Below, piece after piece: positions 7,649 through 16,342 of a stretch of DNA of 64,000 nucleotides (within the stretch, counting starts at the first letter, position 1; every line of letters starts with the position of its first letter). The stretch is from Frankia casuarinae (GTDB lineage Bacteria > Actinomycetota > Actinomycetes > Frankiales > Frankiaceae): NCBI RefSeq assembly GCF_000013345.1, contig NC_007777.1:3224001-3288000 (forward strand), read 5' to 3'. The notes below the pieces were generated by a model that ran no database searches, had not been told where the DNA came from, and saw only the letters and a list, made by a program, of their open reading frames with translations. The position numbers and the translations under genes are program-made.

Positions 7649-8512
7649 CTAAAAATGCAGATCAAGACCCGACTCGCGCCGTCCACGTATCCAACGATAT
7701 CTTCGCACACCAAACCGCGCTTTGTGGCCGGACTTCGCCCTCCTGTTCCCCCCGACGTCCCACCAGCCGCGCCGAGCGGTGTCCCGCCGCGCCGCGGCGC
7801 GGCGGCGCACCGGTGGCGCGAGCCCCGCGAGCGCACCGAGGGCGAGGGCCGCCGTATGGCCGACCGCGTCGAGCTCCCCACGGCTCACCCCCTTCATCAT
7901 CACGGGGAGTACGACGACGAAGGTCAGTGACGCCAGAGCGCGCAGCGACCGGCGGGAGGGCAGCACCACGAGCGCGGTCAGGGCGGTCGCCACGACATAG
8001 CTCGGCCCGACATCCAGGACGTGCAGAGCGGTCCGCGGCAACCCGCCGGTGACGACCCGCAGGTCCAGCACACCCTGGGAGATCAACGTCGCCCCGGCGT
8101 GCCCACCCAGCACGACGGCCAGCGCGGTGGCGCCTCCCGCCGTCGCCTCCAAGCCGCCCACGGCCAGGCCCGCGAACATGAGCCACGGCGCCAACGGCCC
8201 CTCGGGCAGCCACGGAATACTGCCCACAAGCACCCCGAGGGGATGGTGGCGCATCTGGTCGAAGGTTGTGCTCATGGCCCACTGCCAGCGGGTCGCCGTG
8301 GCCGGGTCGACGTACTGGAACACCCGCGCCGCGACGAGGGCGCCGAGCAAGGAGTCGGTCACCGGCAGCCGCCACACGACCGACCACGGGCGTCCCGACC
8401 ACGGGCTGGCGGCGCCCTCGGCCCCGTGAACGTGCTCCGCGCCGGCGGGGCCGTCGTCACCTCTGGCGGTACCGTCGTCGCCTCCGGCGGGGGCCGGTGT
8501 GCGGACGGTCAT
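7649..8512 (-). CDS. Rhomboid-like polytopic membrane protein
   Basis: A 287-residue protein from ATG 8510-8512 (GGAG five bases upstream). After a ~45-residue polar N-terminus come about six hydrophobic segments (residues ~50-250) including LGGHAGATLISQG and LDVGPSYVVATALTALVVLP, then a basic C-terminal tail of ~40 residues. The arrangement resembles actinobacterial rhomboid-like membrane proteins, but the Ser/His dyad of rhomboid proteases (GxSG) is not evident, so protease activity should not be assumed. A longer in-frame start (8674) is less likely. Transcribed in the same direction as the esterase and lipid-modifying genes upstream. Confidence 0.55.
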   Translation of the reverse strand: MTVRTPAPAGGDDGTARGDDGPAGAEHVHGAEGAASPWSGRPWSVVWRLPVTDSLLGALVAARVFQYVDPATATRWQWAMSTTFDQMRHHPLGVLVGSIPWLPEGPLAPWLMFAGLAVGGLEATAGGATALAVVLGGHAGATLISQGVLDLRVVTGGLPRTALHVLDVGPSYVVATALTALVVLPSRRSLRALASLTFVVVLPVMMKGVSRGELDAVGHTAALALGALAGLAPPVRRRAAARRDTARRGWWDVGGNRRAKSGHKARFGVRRYRWIRGRRESGLDLHF

Positions 8513-8699
8513 GGGACTCCGGCCCCCGGTCCACCTCGGATGTTCTCCGCCGGCGCGGCCCATCCCCGCTGATCGCCCCGGCCTGGAATCGAGCACGCCA
8601 CGGAACACTCCCGCCTGACGAGAAGCAGGGCCCATCTGAAGAATGTCTTCGCCCGGCGCTGTCATTCCCGGCACCGCGGCAGCCGACCAGATGTGCCAC

Positions 8700-8793
8700 G
8701 GTCGCGCCGGGCGGATGGTCGCGCCGGGCGGATGGTCACGCCGGGCGGACGGGGCCGACAGTCACGCCGGGCGGATGGTCACGCCGGGCGGTA
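8700..8793. repeat. Imperfect GTCACGCCGGGCGGATG repeats
   Basis: Four to five imperfect copies of a 17-24-base unit at the 3' end of the esterase gene and into the intergenic region, with transitions between copies. Confidence 0.65.
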
Positions 8794-9868
8794 CCGCCCA
8801 CAGCAGGCTGTCTCGAAGCGCCGGACGCCACACGCCGAAGTCGTGGCCGCCGGGGCGCAGCCGCAGCACGACGTCGAAGCCCGGACGCTCCCCCAGGGCG
8901 CGGGCCATCGCCTCCGTGTCGCCCAACGCCTCATGATCGCCATGTCCGCAGTCCAGCCACACCCGCATCGGCGGGAATGGTGGGAGCGTCGCCGCGTACC
9001 GGGCCGGGGTGTTCGCCGCCACGACCAGAGCGAGATCGGGCCGGTTCCCGAACAGGCCGACCATCCCGCCGTCGTGGGTCGGTTTCGACATCCCGGACAT
9101 ATCAATGATCGTCTCGACGAGGTCACGGTGGCGTAGCCCGAGGTTCAGCGCGCAGAACCCGCCGGCGGACATTCCGACGAAGATCCGGTCGGCTCGGTCC
9201 GCGATGGCGCGCAACCGCCGGTCGACCGTCGAGATCACGTCGTCGATCAGATAGGTCTCGATGTTCTCGCCGGGCCGGTCGACGCATTCGCTGTCGTCGA
9301 GCCAACCGTGACTCAGTCGCGGGGCGACGAGGATCGCGGGCCGGCCGACCCCGGCAAGCAGCGCGCCGACCTGCGCGGCCCGGCCCGCCCGGTACCAGTC
9401 GACCGGCACCCCCGGCGAGCCATGCAGAAGGTAGACGACGGGGAACCGGACGTGCGGTTCGGTGAAGTACTGGGGCGGGAGGTACACCAGTGCCTGCTTT
9501 GCCTCCTTCACACCGAACCCGCTGTGCGTGCCGGGGACCAACAGGTCGATAACCGATCCGTCCGGGTGCGGCGGCGCTGGCGCCACAGCCTCCCGCGCCG
9601 ACCCCGTCGGCCAGGACTTCACCCCGATGACGTCGTCGACCCGCGGCAGGTAGCCGTAGTAGGCATTGACCAGATCCGCCGCCGTCACCAACGTGAGCAG
9701 CATGGCGAGGACGCCCATCCCGAACGCGGCGGGGCGTCCCACCCGGTTCCGATGCCCCGCCCGGCGCCGGTGGGCCAGCCACCCGCAGCCTGCCCAGCAG
9801 GCGAGCGACATTCCCGCCAGGGACAGCAGGAACCACTTCCCGATGACGACCAGGGACCCCAAATCCAC
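8762..9868 (-). CDS. Membrane-anchored esterase (antigen-85/esterase D-like fold)
   Basis: Residues ~5-85 contain two or three hydrophobic helices; the C-terminal ~270 residues are an alpha/beta-hydrolase esterase. VVYLLHGSPG is the oxyanion-hole strand, FVGMSAGGFCAL gives the nucleophile elbow (G-x-S-x-G), and RPGGHDFGVW the catalytic His. This is the layout of actinobacterial MSMEG_6394/PA-type mycolyltransferase-like esterases with an N-terminal membrane domain, catalytic face outside. The start is uncertain: GTG 9866-9868 is used because upstream in-frame sequence is an 18-bp minisatellite (Ser-Thr-Ser-Ser-Ile-Leu) giving no coding confidence; the ORF opens as far as 10009. Confidence 0.75.
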   Translation of the reverse strand: MDLGSLVVIGKWFLLSLAGMSLACWAGCGWLAHRRRAGHRNRVGRPAAFGMGVLAMLLTLVTAADLVNAYYGYLPRVDDVIGVKSWPTGSAREAVAPAPPHPDGSVIDLLVPGTHSGFGVKEAKQALVYLPPQYFTEPHVRFPVVYLLHGSPGVPVDWYRAGRAAQVGALLAGVGRPAILVAPRLSHGWLDDSECVDRPGENIETYLIDDVISTVDRRLRAIADRADRIFVGMSAGGFCALNLGLRHRDLVETIIDMSGMSKPTHDGGMVGLFGNRPDLALVVAANTPARYAATLPPFPPMRVWLDCGHGDHEALGDTEAMARALGERPGFDVVLRLRPGGHDFGVWRPALRDSLLWAVPPGVTIRPA

Positions 9869-9893
9869 GCTCCCCTGCGAGTGTGTCCACGGT

Positions 9894-9953
9894 GTAGACA
9901 ATATGGACGACGTAGACAATATGGACGACGTAGACAATATGGACGACGTAGAC
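9894..9953. repeat. 18-bp tandem repeat, 3.3 copies
   Basis: GTAGACAATATGGACGAC three times plus six bases, with no differences between copies. It lies between the esterase start and the next gene's stop. Read on the minus strand it would encode STSSIL repeats if an upstream start were used. Confidence 0.9.
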
Positions 9954-9965
9954 TGAAGGTGATGG

Positions 9966-12317
9966 TCAGTCCGGCCCGGGGCCGGTCGAGGTGTCCTTTC
10001 TTCGGGCACGGTGATGGAGGCCGGCCGTCCCAGGCCGGGGCAGTCGGGACAACCGGGATAGTCGGGACAACCGGGATAGCCCGGACAGATGGTCGCGCCA
10101 GCAGGGCCAGACCAGGAAGGCCTCGGCTTCGAGCATCGCCAAGGCGATCCGTGGTAGCTCGGAACTGGCGGGGTAGCAGATATAACGGGGCTGCCAGGTG
10201 GGTTGAAATTTGGCGTTGAACCGGTACAAGCTATCGATTTGGAACCAGCGGGACAAGAATATTAACAGGGAACGCCAGCAGCGGATGACCGGCCCGGCGC
10301 CCAGGCGCTCGCCGCGTTCGAGCGCGGACCGGAAGAACGCAAAGTTCAGCGACAGCCGTTCGACGCCCAGCTCGCGGGCCTGGCGCAGGGCGCTGACGAT
10401 GAGGAACTCGTTCAGCCCGTTGTCGGCGGTCCGGTCCCGCGTCATCGCGTCCAGCGACAGGCCGTTGGGGCCCCACGGCACGAAATGCAGCAGGGCGCGC
10501 AGCCGGGGCTCGGTGCCGGCCGCGTCGGCATGCGACGTGCCGTCCTCGATGCCGCTTGTCGTGTCGTTCGCCGGGTGGCCCGGAGCACCGTTCACCGGGT
10601 CGTCCGCGTCGTGGGGACCCGCGTCATGGGGACCCGCGTCATGGGAGAACGCCATCACGGCTACGCAGTCGCCGTCCGCGCCGCCGCCGAGGCGGCCGAG
10701 CGCCATCGAGAAGCCCCGTTCCGTCTGGGTACCCCGCCAGGCAGCGGCCTGTGCCTTCAGCCGGGCGATGTCGGCCGGCGCGAGATCGCCGACCCGCCGC
10801 GCGACCGCGGTGTAGCCGGCGCGTTCCACCCGGGCGACCGCCTGGCGAACGTTACGCATCGCCCGGCCCTCCAGCGTGAACGACGCCGTGTCGACGATGG
10901 CCTCGTCACCGAATTCCAGCGCGCACAGCCCGGCGCGGGTCCAGGCGAAGCCACCCGCCTCCGAGCAGCCGAGGACCGCCGGCGTCCACGCATGATCGGC
11001 CGCCTCACGCAGGAACTCCCTGATGGCCCCCGGCCAGGCCTCCCGGTCACCGAGCGGGTCTCCGCTGGCCAGCATCACGCCGGAGACCACCCGGTAGGCC
11101 ACGCAGGCCTTGCCGGTCGGTGACCAGATCACCGACTTGTCCGACCGCAGCGCGAAGTATCCCAGCGAGTCGGCCTTGCCGTGCCGGGCCAGCAGGGCAC
11201 GTATCCGTTCCTCGTCGGAGTCGGTCAGCCGGGGCCGGGGCTCGGGCGGTCGCAGCGCGAGGTAGCCGGTGGTCACTATGGTCAACAGGCCCATCGTCAG
11301 CAGCACGCGGGCGGCGAGGCCGGAGAACCGGTCGGAGGTGAACCGTAGCGGACCGGGGATCCCGACGAGTCCCTCGACGATCTGTTCGAACTGGGCGGAC
11401 AGCGAATGCGGGCCGACGATCCGGTCCTGGCGCACATAAAGCAGCAGGAACCCGATCCCGATCGAGACGACAGTGAGCAGCAGGCCGACGCCGAGCGCCC
11501 GCCAACGCGTCGACGGGTCGCCCTTGGCCCGGAACTCCCCGTGGACCAGCAGCAGGGCGATGAGCAGCGCGGCCGATCCGGCCGCCTCCTCGTAGTCCAG
11601 ACCCTTGGCAACGTGGAGCACGATGCTCACGCCGAGCAGGACCACCACGGCCCGCCAAGCCCGCCGCTTGCGGCGGCGCAGCCCCGGCGTCAGCAGCACG
11701 AGCAGCATGCCGACGACGACGGTGAACGCGGCGGCCTGCTGGGAGGCCGCGGGGGGCAGGAGCACCCGCAGGTCCTCCAGGCGGGAGCGCCACTCCGGGG
11801 TGACCGCGGAGATGACGTCCACCAGGCCGACAACCAGAGCCAGCAGCGCGGCGATCCGAGGCGCCCACGGCTGTTTCCAGGGGGGCAGCACGGGCATCCG
11901 GCCGCTCTTCCTGCCGGGACGGACGCCGGGTGATGTCGTCGACGGCGGGGCAGATGACGGCTGTGAGGCAGACGACGCCGGTGAGGCAGACGACGCCGGT
12001 GAGGCAGACGACGCCGGTGAGGCAGACGACGCCGGTGAGGCAGACGGGGCACGCGGTGCCTGGGGGGCAGGCTGTGCGGAAGGGACAGGAGGGACGGGAG
12101 AGGCCGCGGACCCCCGACCGACCGGACCAGACCGGGCGGACAGGCCCCGGCGGGCGCCGGGCCGCCCGGGTTCCGGCCGCACCGCCGGGCGTGGCCACCA
12201 CCGGCGCCGGATGACGGCGCGCTCGTTCGCCTCGGGCGGCGCGTTTCCCCCCCGCCGCCCGTCGGCGGGGCGCCCGGCCGAGGTGCCCGATGCCCCGGTC
12301 CCGCTCGAGATTCTCAT
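9966..12317 (-). CDS. Phosphatidylglycerol lysyltransferase-like membrane protein (DUF2156/MprF-like)
   Basis: A 783-residue protein: a disordered Pro/Ala/Ser N-terminus (~1-150) with SASPAS repeats, five to six transmembrane helices (~150-375), and a cytosolic C-terminal aminoacyl-transfer (DUF2156) domain (~385-740) with ACVAYRVVSGVMLASGDPLG, LHFVPWGPNGLSLDAMTRD and LNFAFFRS blocks. This family transfers amino acids from aminoacyl-tRNA to membrane lipid, lowering surface charge and giving cationic peptide resistance. Unusual: a ~45-residue low-complexity insertion (HDAGPHDAGPHDAD...) inside the catalytic domain and LSRLSRLSR repeats at the C-terminus. ATG 12317 has only a weak RBS (AGGGAT). 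Confidence 0.8.
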   Translation of the reverse strand: MRISSGTGASGTSAGRPADGRRGGNAPPEANERAVIRRRWWPRPAVRPEPGRPGARRGLSARSGPVGRGSAASPVPPVPSAQPAPQAPRAPSASPASSASPASSASPASSASPASSASQPSSAPPSTTSPGVRPGRKSGRMPVLPPWKQPWAPRIAALLALVVGLVDVISAVTPEWRSRLEDLRVLLPPAASQQAAAFTVVVGMLLVLLTPGLRRRKRRAWRAVVVLLGVSIVLHVAKGLDYEEAAGSAALLIALLLVHGEFRAKGDPSTRWRALGVGLLLTVVSIGIGFLLLYVRQDRIVGPHSLSAQFEQIVEGLVGIPGPLRFTSDRFSGLAARVLLTMGLLTIVTTGYLALRPPEPRPRLTDSDEERIRALLARHGKADSLGYFALRSDKSVIWSPTGKACVAYRVVSGVMLASGDPLGDREAWPGAIREFLREAADHAWTPAVLGCSEAGGFAWTRAGLCALEFGDEAIVDTASFTLEGRAMRNVRQAVARVERAGYTAVARRVGDLAPADIARLKAQAAAWRGTQTERGFSMALGRLGGGADGDCVAVMAFSHDAGPHDAGPHDADDPVNGAPGHPANDTTSGIEDGTSHADAAGTEPRLRALLHFVPWGPNGLSLDAMTRDRTADNGLNEFLIVSALRQARELGVERLSLNFAFFRSALERGERLGAGPVIRCWRSLLIFLSRWFQIDSLYRFNAKFQPTWQPRYICYPASSELPRIALAMLEAEAFLVWPCWRDHLSGLSRLSRLSRLSRLPRPGTAGLHHRARRKDTSTGPGPD
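11971..12042. repeat. 18-bp in-frame tandem repeat, four copies
   Basis: GACGACGCCGGTGAGGCA four times, encoding Ala-Ser-Pro-Ala-Ser-Ser in the N-terminal region of the lysyltransferase-like gene. Confidence 0.9.
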
Positions 12318-12628
12318 GATCCCTATCGTCTCCCGATGGGTCGCTTGCTATGGCGCTCAGGACCTGGAGACGATAAACCGCCCCGTCACGGACGTTCCTC
12401 GTGCCACCCGATCGTAGCCGGGCCGAGTCGCGGGGTGGTCACGCGCAGAAGGCGCCGAGTCGTGGACGAGGGCCAGGCGGGCGTCCCGGGCCGGCAGGGA
12501 AGGACGACCTGGACGATCTCCGCCCGAACGTCTAGACACACCCAGCAGACCAGCTCACATACGACATTTAGGCAGTTAACTCACTTATCTAGCTCACTTA
12601 TTACTCCCATCCGGACGGAGGTGACCCT
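12318..12628. other. Intergenic region between divergent genes
   Basis: This 311-base stretch divides the minus-strand lysyltransferase-like gene from the plus-strand Cys-rich small gene. Bases ~12536-12605 are unusually AT-rich for the window (TTTAGGCAGTTAACTCACTT, then TATCTAGCTCACTTATTAC) and contain direct CTCACTTAT repeats, so they probably carry the promoter of the small gene. No further gene is seen. Confidence 0.45.
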
Positions 12629-12763
12629 GTGAGGTCGATCCGCGGTCTACTCATCCTGCGCTGCCGCTGCGGCCATGCGCGTCATGACCACGAGCACTAC
12701 CGGCCCGGCTCGGATTGCGGCCGATGCGGGTGCCCGGCTTGGACCCTGTGGAGGCGACGTTGA
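12629..12763 (+). CDS. 44-residue Cys/His-rich protein, probable zinc ribbon
   Basis: GTG start (12629-12631) with GGAGG seven bases upstream; TGA at 12761-12763. The product contains CRCGHARHDHEHYRPGSDCG followed by RCGCPAW: two Cys-x-Cys pairs, Cys-x2-Cys and several His, which would suit one or two Zn sites. Such short proteins occur in actinobacteria without known function. GC3 is high and the RBS is the best in this neighbourhood. It stands alone. A DNA- or RNA-binding or metal-homeostasis role is only a guess. Confidence 0.6.
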   Translation: MRSIRGLLILRCRCGHARHDHEHYRPGSDCGRCGCPAWTLWRRR

Positions 12764-12919
12764 CGCCCCTGAACCTAGGGTAAGACGGGCAGGACGCCAG
12801 TCAACCAGATCAGCCGCTTACACAGCGTCACCTCCTGCTGTCCGCCGGACACGATCAACACCAGGTCACACGTCATTGGCCCTTGTGGCCCTCGGCGCCG
12901 ATCCGCGCACCGGCTCAGC

Positions 12920-13882
12920 TCATGATTTCCGGGCTTGGTCTCGGCCCGTCCTCCTCCCGATGTGAAACTTTCTGAGGATGCCGGCGACCGACAGCTCGGT
13001 GTCGAGATACCACGTGCCGACGATTACCCCCCCGATGAGGACGACACCGAAACCGATCAGCCACGACAGGATGGTGAACACGACCCCGATCCCGCCATAG
13101 CTGCGCTCGTTCGCCACGATGGAAGCCGAGAATGCCAGCCGGCTGACGACACCCAGACCAGTCAGGCCGATCGTCGTGAACAGGGCTGTCGGCCACGAGT
13201 CCCGCCAGCTCATCCGGCCGATGGTGAGTACCCGGACCCCGACCCACAAGAAGAGCGCCAGGATCACGGTGGCTACCAGGCCGTAGCAGACCTGACCAGC
13301 CACGGTGCCGGTGAGCAGCGCCCCGAGACTCGTGGTAGCGACGAGAAAGAAGATCAATCCGCAGAGCCAGCCGACCTGGGCCAGTAGGCCGCGTAGCCCG
13401 AATGGCTTCAGTCTGAAGACCCGCACATAAATGGACTGGACGGACGCGGCCAGACTCAGTCCGCCAATTATCAGCCAGAGCACTCCCAGTACTGTCCAGC
13501 CGGTGAGGACGGTTCCGCTCCGCGGGGTAAAGAGTCGTTCCACGGCCATCGCCGCATCATGGCTCAACCCCATGCGCGCGATGATTATGTCCGCCGCACC
13601 GCCCTGCCGCAGTGGCGACAGCGCCGCCAGCGTGATGACAAAAGGAAAGAAAATCATCAGGATCATCGCGGCGAGATTCATCGCCCTGTTAATCAGATCC
13701 GCCTCACGTAGTCTGGACGCCAGGTCTCCTACCGGGGACTGCCCCGCACGCCCCCGGGCTGTCCCGACGCGCGCACAGAGCGTCCTGATCGGCCGCCACG
13801 GCGCGCCGCTGCGGTGAGCGCCAGCGCCGCCGGACGGCCGCGACGCAGGATTGTTATTACTCGTACGCCAGCTCCGGGGCAT
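12920..13882 (-). CDS. YihY/BrkB-family inner membrane protein
   Basis: A 320-residue protein with a basic ~60-residue N-terminus and about six transmembrane helices: MNLAAMILMIFFPFVITLAA, GWTVLGVLWLIIGGLSLAA, GWLCGLIFFLVATTSLGALL, CYGLVATVILALFLWVGV, SWPTALFTTIGLTGLGVV and GVVFTILSWLIGFGVVLIGG. This is the YihY/BrkB fold. Family members were once called RNase BN, wrongly; the true role is unknown. GGAGG lies five bases before ATG 13882. The gene is downstream of the GAP-family membrane gene on the same strand, 94 bases apart, possibly one transcript. Confidence 0.85.
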   Translation of the reverse strand: MPRSWRTSNNNPASRPSGGAGAHRSGAPWRPIRTLCARVGTARGRAGQSPVGDLASRLREADLINRAMNLAAMILMIFFPFVITLAALSPLRQGGAADIIIARMGLSHDAAMAVERLFTPRSGTVLTGWTVLGVLWLIIGGLSLAASVQSIYVRVFRLKPFGLRGLLAQVGWLCGLIFFLVATTSLGALLTGTVAGQVCYGLVATVILALFLWVGVRVLTIGRMSWRDSWPTALFTTIGLTGLGVVSRLAFSASIVANERSYGGIGVVFTILSWLIGFGVVLIGGVIVGTWYLDTELSVAGILRKFHIGRRTGRDQARKS

Positions 13883-13976
13883 GGCGTCCTCCCCACAGCA
13901 CCGGGTTCATCGCCGGATCCGCCGAATGCCCTGTGTGCGGCGCTCGCCCTCCGGGGCGGGGACTCAGGCAGCCGCT

Positions 13977-14609
13977 TCAGTCGATGATGAGGGCGATGAA
14001 AATGATGCAGACGATTATGTTGATGAGCCAGCTGTGAGTGTTCATCCAGTCTCGGACGCGCGGTGCGGCGACTTCTGCCCGTCTATGGAACAGTAGTCGG
14101 GCAAGCAGCGGCAGTGCCGCCACCGTAACGGTCAGCCCGATGAACGGGAGTGCTGCCGCATAGGACGCGTTGTTCTGCTGCAGGTGTATTCCAACCGTCA
14201 TCATAATCACGATGTCCGAGGGCATCAGCAGAATGACGAACAGTCCGACTTGGAACGCCTTCATCAGATCTGCCGCCATCAGCGTCGTCAGCCATTTCGG
14301 CGGCTCCACCGTTTCGCGCCGCACCCAGTTCTTCACGGCGGCGACTGCCAACAGGCCCACCAGTACGTACTGGATGATCTGGCCGGCCGAACCGTTACTC
14401 CTCGAACTTCCCAGGTCGACGGCGCTGTCCAGCAAGGCGGCGAGGCCCATCATGACGGCCACACCGGCCGCTGTCGCGGCCGCCACACCGGCCAGGAACC
14501 CCAGGGATACCCGCCCGGCTCGTGGCGTGGTAACGAAGATGATCGCCGACATGATCTGCGGTCCGATCATCATGGTGATTGCCAGCGGGAGAATCTGGAG
14601 ACCGTCCAT
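13977..14609 (-). CDS. GAP-family (LysE/Sap-like) membrane transporter
   Basis: A 210-residue protein with six predicted helices in a 3+3 arrangement: LPLAITMMIGPQIMSAIIFV, FLAGVAAATAAGVAVMMGLAA, IIQYVLVGLLAVAAV, AFQVGLFVILLMPSDIVIMM, ALPFIGLTVTVAALPLLAR and WLINIIVCIIFIALII. This matches the GAP/Sap family related to LysE exporters; mycobacterial Sap and Gap proteins help export cell-surface lipids. The start MDGLQIL is chosen because GGGGAG lies six bases upstream; an ATG eight codons earlier has no RBS. It follows the SHOCT remnant and precedes YihY. Confidence 0.8.
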   Translation of the reverse strand: MDGLQILPLAITMMIGPQIMSAIIFVTTPRAGRVSLGFLAGVAAATAAGVAVMMGLAALLDSAVDLGSSRSNGSAGQIIQYVLVGLLAVAAVKNWVRRETVEPPKWLTTLMAADLMKAFQVGLFVILLMPSDIVIMMTVGIHLQQNNASYAAALPFIGLTVTVAALPLLARLLFHRRAEVAAPRVRDWMNTHSWLINIIVCIIFIALIID

Positions 14610-14639
14610 GGATGCTCCCCACCGCTTGACCATGCTGAT

Positions 14640-14856
14640 TCACGCGAGACTCCTAGCCCTCTCGCGCTCGAACTCCTGGTCGTTGAGCAGTCCGCGGCGG
14701 TGCAGGTCTCCGAGCTTGGCCAGCTCGTCTGCAATAATGGTCGCGCGGGTCGCGGCGCGGATGTAGCCGCGGACCGCTTCCTCGCTCGCCGAGCCAACAG
14801 CCGGACCGGGTCCTCCCGGCCCCGCGCGCGTCGGGTGCGCCGATTACCACAGCCAT
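14640..14856 (-). pseudogene. SHOCT-domain small protein, apparently frameshifted
   Basis: The C-terminal half reads a clear SHOCT domain: ADELAKLGDLHRRGLLNDQE followed by Phe-Glu-Arg-Glu and a TGA at 14640-14642. That frame has no ATG, GTG or TTG back to an in-frame stop. A well-placed ATG (14854-14856, MAVVIGAPDARGAG) opens the neighbouring frame, so a single-base shift between ~14700 and 14830 would join them. SHOCT domains are short oligomerisation modules at the C-terminus of membrane or phage-associated proteins. A start at a rare ATT/ATC is the alternative. It lies 31 bases before the GAP-family gene. Confidence 0.5.
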
Positions 14857-15400
14857 TACCTACCGCCTGCTCGCCGCGTCAAACCCAGCATCACCCGAAA
14901 CTCACCCTCTCGTCTCGGCCCGATGCCGCAGACGGTGGCCGGGGGCACTAGGTGAGCAGGGGCACTGACGGAAGACGGTCGGCTTGGGGTGTCCGGCCGG
15001 ACTTGCGGGCCTTCGTCTTGGTACCGTCCCACTTCGCTTGAGTTGACCATGGTGTACCCACCAGTCGGCTAGGTCCAGCGTGGCGGCAGTCCGGAGCCGG
15101 TGCGCGGCTGGCTGCCCTACGACCTCTCCCACGACCCTCCCAACGTGCGATCAGCTGGACGATCGATGGTCATCGGCGGCCAAATGTCCACGCACGGCAC
15201 TCACCCGTCCGGGGGATCCTGGAAGTGGCGTCAACGGCACGTGGTGTGCTGGCAGGAAGAAGGCCGGCGCGGGTTACGCGTACGGACGACGGCGCCAGTG
15301 CGCGACAGGGGGACCGCCGGATGACACATCATCGAAGTCCACGAAGCCAACCTGACGGCTACCTTAATATATCGCGGTCATCCACAAGAGCGGTGACACC
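14857..15400. other. Intergenic region, no gene recognised
   Basis: This 544-base stretch precedes parA. Open frames here (15080-15355, 15100-15324) are Arg/Pro/Thr-rich and have no RBS or family features. The last ~40 bases before parA (ACCTTAATATATCGCGG) are AT-rich and probably contain its promoter. Confidence 0.4.
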
Positions 15401-16342
15401 GTGAAAGTGGTCTCCGTCATGAACTACAAGGGCGGAGTCGGAAAGACCACTCTGACGGCGAACATCGGCGCGGAGATCGCCCGCTGGGGAAAACGGGTTC
15501 TTCTGATCGATCTTGATCCGCAGGCGAGCCTCACCTTCTCCTTCTACCGGCCGGAGGACTGGCGGGCGCACCTCGCCGAGGGCCGGACCATCAAACAGTG
15601 GTTCGAAGCCTGGCGGATGGACGGGCCGGTGCCGGGACTCGAGGTACTCGTCACCGCCCCCACGGTGGCGAACTCCCGCATCGCGCATAACGGTGGCCGG
15701 CTCGACCTGATCGCGTCCCACCTTGCCCTCGGCGACGTCGAGATGGATCTCGCCGCGCGGTTGGGTGGGGCACAGATCCACCGGTCGACACGCCACTACT
15801 TCGACGTCTATCTGCGTCTCGCGGCCGGGCTTGCCACCCTGCCCGGGCGGCTCTACGATCTGGTGCTCATCGACTGCCCGCCGAACTTCGGCGTCATCAC
15901 GAGGTCCGCCGTGGCGGCCAGCGACCAGCTGCTCATCCCGGCCCGCCCGGACGAGCTGTCCACCCTCGGAATCGATCACCTGCAGTCCCGGCTGCGCCGG
16001 TTCACCTGGGAATTCAACCAGGTCGCTGATCTGCAGGCCGACCTCCGGCCGGCCGTGAAGAAACTGGAACCGATGATTCTGGGCGTCGTCTTCACGATGG
16101 TCCAGTACTACGGTGGTCAGCCCGTCTCGGCGCTGCGGCCCTACATAGCACAGACCAGAAGCCTCGGGCTGCCCGTCTTCGATGCGATGCTTCGGGAGAG
16201 CAACAAGCACTTCGCCGGCGCGGCCCGCGCCCAGCTCCCCGCCATTCTCACCGAGCAGCTCAGCCGGGAACTCGCCTGGGAACTGCAGAGCCTGGTCGAG
16301 GAGTTCCTCAAACGCATCCGGACGGCGAACCATGGCTCCTGA
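15401..16342 (+). CDS. ParA-family ATPase
   Basis: A 313-residue protein. MNYKGGVGKTTLTANIGAEI (residues 7-26) is the deviant Walker A of ParA/MinD ATPases with the signature Lys; LLIDLDPQASLTF is motif A' and DLVLIDCPPNFG the Walker B. It is somewhat longer than plasmid ParA and lacks an N-terminal DNA-binding domain, resembling the solitary actinobacterial ParA proteins that position cellular cargo. The GTG start has a poor RBS (AGCGGTGA). A small partner gene overlaps its end by eleven bases, so the two are probably co-translated. No parS-like or parB gene is nearby, arguing against a plasmid partition locus. Confidence 0.85.
   Translation: MKVVSVMNYKGGVGKTTLTANIGAEIARWGKRVLLIDLDPQASLTFSFYRPEDWRAHLAEGRTIKQWFEAWRMDGPVPGLEVLVTAPTVANSRIAHNGGRLDLIASHLALGDVEMDLAARLGGAQIHRSTRHYFDVYLRLAAGLATLPGRLYDLVLIDCPPNFGVITRSAVAASDQLLIPARPDELSTLGIDHLQSRLRRFTWEFNQVADLQADLRPAVKKLEPMILGVVFTMVQYYGGQPVSALRPYIAQTRSLGLPVFDAMLRESNKHFAGAARAQLPAILTEQLSRELAWELQSLVEEFLKRIRTANHGS

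Noticed and set aside
9894-9953. Possible CRISPR-like array
   Set aside because: Units are 18 bases with no spacer between copies; a simple tandem repeat. The same holds for 44820-44895 and 62710-62772.
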